From: Verrucomicrobiota bacterium
GTDB lineage: Bacteria > Verrucomicrobiota > Verrucomicrobiia > Chthoniobacterales > UBA10450
DNA: 34,449 nucleotides
Direction of reading: 5' to 3'
Assembly (NCBI GenBank): GCA_003219175.1
Contig: QHPU01000048.1
Span: forward strand, 1-34,449
Within the stretch, counting starts at the first letter, position 1. The number at the start of each line of letters is the position of its first letter. A program made the translations under genes and the position numbers. The notes under the pieces are model-generated. The model was not told the DNA's origin. It saw nothing but the letters and a program-made list of their open reading frames with translations, and searched no databases. Shown here one piece after another: positions 32,372 through 34,449 of the stretch.

Positions 32372-33214
32372 ATGTTCGGGGTCACTACCTCCGATGACTA
32401 CCGGCCAGTCACCTGGATGGGTCGTTTCCCTATCGACGTCACGACCATACTCGTCGCCCTGCACGTTGGGGTTGCCATTCTCACTTGCCTGGTCGTGGCG
32501 GCTAGCGGCGGTGCCGTGCTCAACTTCATGCTTTTCGATAGCGCGCGCGTCCTGGGGGCGGGTCAAATTTGGCGTCTCGGTACCTACGCGTTCGTGCATT
32601 CTCCCAGCATGCTGCTCTGGTTCGCGATCGAAATGTACATGCTTTTCGTGTTCGGCCGCGAAGTGGAAAGGTTCATCGGCCAGCGCGCGTATATTGCTCT
32701 TTACGCGCTTTTGCTTTTCATCCCTTCGCTTCTCCTCACCGTTTGGGGCTTGGGACAAAGGACCGGACTGGCTGGGTCGCTCGCGCTGCATTTCGGAATT
32801 TTCGTGGCGTTCGCGACGATTTACCCGGCGGCCGAACTGTTGCTGCGTATCACGGCAAAATGGAGCGCAGTTATTCTGGGCGCGATCTACGTCTTGCAAT
32901 TGCTGGCCTACAATGCTTGGACCGATCTAGCAGTCCTCTTAACAAGCATCGCGGTTGGATTTTGCTTTGTCCGTCTCCGCGGAGTCGGGCCGGAGTTGGT
33001 CTGGTGGGAGAATCTCAAGGCCCGGCTACAACCGAAGCCGAAGTTTAAGGTCGTTCCTAAATCGACTCCGGCACGACGCGACGATGACGACATTTCCGAA
33101 TCGGTCGATCCCATTCTCGACAAAATTGCCAGGTCTGGTATTGGCAGTCTTACTCCCAATGAGCGGCGAATCCTCGATCGTGCGCGCGATCGTTTGTTGA
33201 GGGAATCAAAATGA
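32372..33214 (+). CDS. Rhomboid-like membrane protein, probable pseudoprotease
   Basis: A 280-residue protein with six predicted transmembrane segments and a rhomboid-like layout: WRLGTYAFVHS (67-77) before TM2, then GREVERFIG in the loop. TM4 begins GLAGS (132-136) exactly where active rhomboids have GLSG or GxSG, so the catalytic Ser is Ala134. TM6 (about 184-201) has no histidine for the catalytic dyad. The TM2 HxxxN motif is also missing. It is therefore likely an inactive rhomboid that binds or escorts membrane proteins. The soluble tail ends SVDPILDKIARSGIGSLTPNER, a helical motif common at the C-terminus of bacterial rhomboid-like proteins. Its end overlaps the convergent EIIA gene by 9 nt. 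Confidence 0.8.
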   Translation: MFGVTTSDDYRPVTWMGRFPIDVTTILVALHVGVAILTCLVVAASGGAVLNFMLFDSARVLGAGQIWRLGTYAFVHSPSMLLWFAIEMYMLFVFGREVERFIGQRAYIALYALLLFIPSLLLTVWGLGQRTGLAGSLALHFGIFVAFATIYPAAELLLRITAKWSAVILGAIYVLQLLAYNAWTDLAVLLTSIAVGFCFVRLRGVGPELVWWENLKARLQPKPKFKVVPKSTPARRDDDDISESVDPILDKIARSGIGSLTPNERRILDRARDRLLRESK

Positions 33215-33667
33215 CCCGGCTTCGCGCAGGATTGCGATAAATTCCGCCGGAGTTGCGACGGCAAACAGAGCATCGCGCTGTTGTTGGTCTCGTGTGACGC
33301 GGGCCAAAGTTCCGATGAGGACGAGATAGTTGTTCACCAGTCGTTGCGGAACGGCCAAAAGAAAGATCAACCGCGCGCGTTCTCCTTGATCGTTCCAGGG
33401 AATGCCAGCGTGGCTGCGGCCGATCGCGAGCGTAATCTGATCGACCAGCTCGGTGCGTGCATGTGGCAAAGCGACACCGTTTTCAGCCAGAGCCGAGCCT
33501 GCTTCTTCCCGCGCCAGCACCTGCGCAAGAAAACCAGCGGGTCGCGCGACGCTCCCGGTTTTTTCGAACAGACTCACGATCTCCCGGATTGCACTAGGTC
33601 GCCGACGCGATCTCAACTGCAATGCGACCTGCCGTTGATCAAGAATGTCGGCGAGCGCGATGGCCAT
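33206..33667 (-). CDS. PTS EIIA type-2 (fructose/nitrogen-type) domain protein
   Basis: A 153-residue single-domain EIIA protein. The phosphorylatable histidine is His69 in ENGVALPHARTELV, and RLIFLLAVP and YLVLIGTLARV are typical core strands. In the phosphotransferase system it would receive phosphate from HPr. As a stand-alone EIIA it could be the regulatory PtsN type or part of a fructose-type system; no EIIB, EIIC, HPr or rpoN genes are in the window, so I give no symbol. The start ATG 33667 is divergent from the DUF2270 gene with a 54-nt gap. Confidence 0.87.
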   Translation of the reverse strand: MAIALADILDQRQVALQLRSRRRPSAIREIVSLFEKTGSVARPAGFLAQVLAREEAGSALAENGVALPHARTELVDQITLAIGRSHAGIPWNDQGERARLIFLLAVPQRLVNNYLVLIGTLARVTRDQQQRDALFAVATPAEFIAILREAGSF

Positions 33668-33721
33668 AGAGAAAAGTTGGATTTATTCAGGCGAAGCAGT
33701 TATCCAGTTAATCCAAGAACT

Positions 33722-34441
33722 GTGGCAACAGAAAAAACCACGCCCGCCTCGAAAGACGAAGCAACCATTTCGTTGCAACGAAGCATTTACGATCCCGGCT
33801 ACGTCAATGCCATGTCGCATTTTTACCGGGGCGAACTCGGGCGCATCATGGTCTGGCGGCAACGACTCGATATCACGACAAACTGGGCCATCACCAGCAG
33901 CACCGCCATTATCACCATCGCCTTTTCTAATCGCGACGTTCCGCACATCATTTTCTTTTTCAATCTCGCCATCGTTTGGGTGATGCTCTGGATCGAGTCT
34001 CGACGCTATCGCTTTTACGATGCCTTCCGCGCCCGGGTCCGAATGCTGGAGGCGCACTTTCTCGTCCCGATGGTGATGGAAAATCGTCAGATGCTTCAAG
34101 GTGAATGGAAAAAACTGGTGTGCGAGGATCTCATCCTGCCGTCATTCAAGATTTCGAAACTCGAAGCCATCGGGCGGCGGCTCAAACGCAATTACGTTTT
34201 CATTTTCGTCCTCATCATGGTGGCGTGGGTGACGAAAATTTTTCTGCACGCCTCGGAACCGATCACAAGTGGGCGGGCGCTTTATCACGCATTGCGCGTC
34301 GGTCACATTCCCTCCTGGCTGGTGGCAGGCACTTTTATCGCGACCTTTGTCAGCGTGATCGGCATTACGATTTACGTGGGCCAGAAATCCTCCGGCGAAA
34401 TCACTGAGTTCGGGGCGCATCGGTCGCTCTGGCGGATTTGA
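33722..34441 (+). CDS. DUF2270 integral membrane protein
   Basis: A 239-residue membrane protein with the DUF2270 signature MSHFYRGELGRIMVWRQRLD, TTNWAITSSTAII, ESRRYRFYDAFRARVRMLE, the cytoplasmic LPSFKISKLEAIGRRLKRNYVFI and a final transmembrane helix. About four membrane segments are seen. The function of the family is unknown. The start is taken as GTG 33722 (MATEKTTPASK). Codons further upstream stay open but lie over the EIIA gene and do not look like protein. It ends 8 nt before the window edge and seems complete. Confidence 0.83.
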   Translation: MATEKTTPASKDEATISLQRSIYDPGYVNAMSHFYRGELGRIMVWRQRLDITTNWAITSSTAIITIAFSNRDVPHIIFFFNLAIVWVMLWIESRRYRFYDAFRARVRMLEAHFLVPMVMENRQMLQGEWKKLVCEDLILPSFKISKLEAIGRRLKRNYVFIFVLIMVAWVTKIFLHASEPITSGRALYHALRVGHIPSWLVAGTFIATFVSVIGITIYVGQKSSGEITEFGAHRSLWRI

Positions 34442-34449
34442 AGGAGTTG

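Noticed and set aside
33281-33721. Extending the DUF2270 protein upstream to 33281
   Set aside because: The added 147 residues overlap the EIIA gene on the other strand and look like noncoding translation; the family-like sequence begins near 33722.

Overview
The window looks like chromosomal core DNA from a soil-type member of the Verrucomicrobiota (Chthoniobacterales / 'Spartobacteria'-like). This is inferred from the GC-rich bacterial composition and from gene content: a double-length tandem UvrA of the kind known in Chlamydiae and related PVC phyla, GTP-type PEP carboxykinase, DUF420, DUF4870, DUF4388 and DUF2270 proteins, and an alpha-E / circularly permuted ATP-grasp pair. Few starts have a strong Shine-Dalgarno sequence, and GTG starts are common. 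I see no rRNA, tRNA, CRISPR array, insertion sequence or prophage.

Layout. 1-3.7 kb: an Fpg-type DNA glycosylase, then a convergent two-gene unit (COG4947-like esterase, apparently frameshifted, and an ATP-grasp protein), with a second esterase divergent from it. 3.7-7.5 kb: minus-strand genes for a secreted papain-like protein, AccA, a LysM protein with a catalytically dead L,D-transpeptidase-like tail, a DUF2007/zinc-ribbon protein and a DUF420 membrane protein. 7.6-11.8 kb: plus-strand AsmA-like protein, endonuclease IV and an SDR oxidoreductase. 11.9-16.1 kb: minus-strand rpmE-prfA-prmC-murA (ribosome, translation termination and peptidoglycan precursor genes), followed by a DUF4870 protein. 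16.2-20.1 kb: plus-strand adenylate-forming ligase, double-receiver/DUF4388 protein and polyphosphate-glucokinase-like ROK protein. 20.2-24.0 kb: SET-domain protein, a decayed DUF4383-like gene, a small lipoprotein, and the alpha-E / ATP-grasp pair. 24.1-30.0 kb: one 1966-residue UvrA. 30.2-34.4 kb: pckG, a rhomboid-like pseudoprotease, an EIIA PTS protein and a DUF2270 membrane protein.

How the genes relate. Three DNA-repair genes (fpg, nfo, uvrA) are scattered among housekeeping genes. The most coherent operon is rpmE-prfA-prmC-murA, where PrmC methylates the RF1 made by its neighbour and prmC and murA overlap by 8 nt. accA starts one base after the stop of the LysM gene. The esterase/ATP-grasp pair is tightly coupled, because the stop codon of the first overlaps the ribosome-binding site of the second.

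The most unusual aspect is the amount of short palindromic DNA. At least two families can be recognised by comparing copies within the window. One ends in GTCATCCC...GGGATGAC; the other consists of chains of short hairpins with three- or four-base purine-G-A-type loops and covarying stems. Palindromic elements also lie in frame inside uvrA, encoding about 37, 29 and 24 extra residues in surface loops and the inter-copy linker, much like the Rickettsia palindromic elements. Another copy overlaps the start codon of nfo. Two intergenic regions carry period-8 simple repeats.
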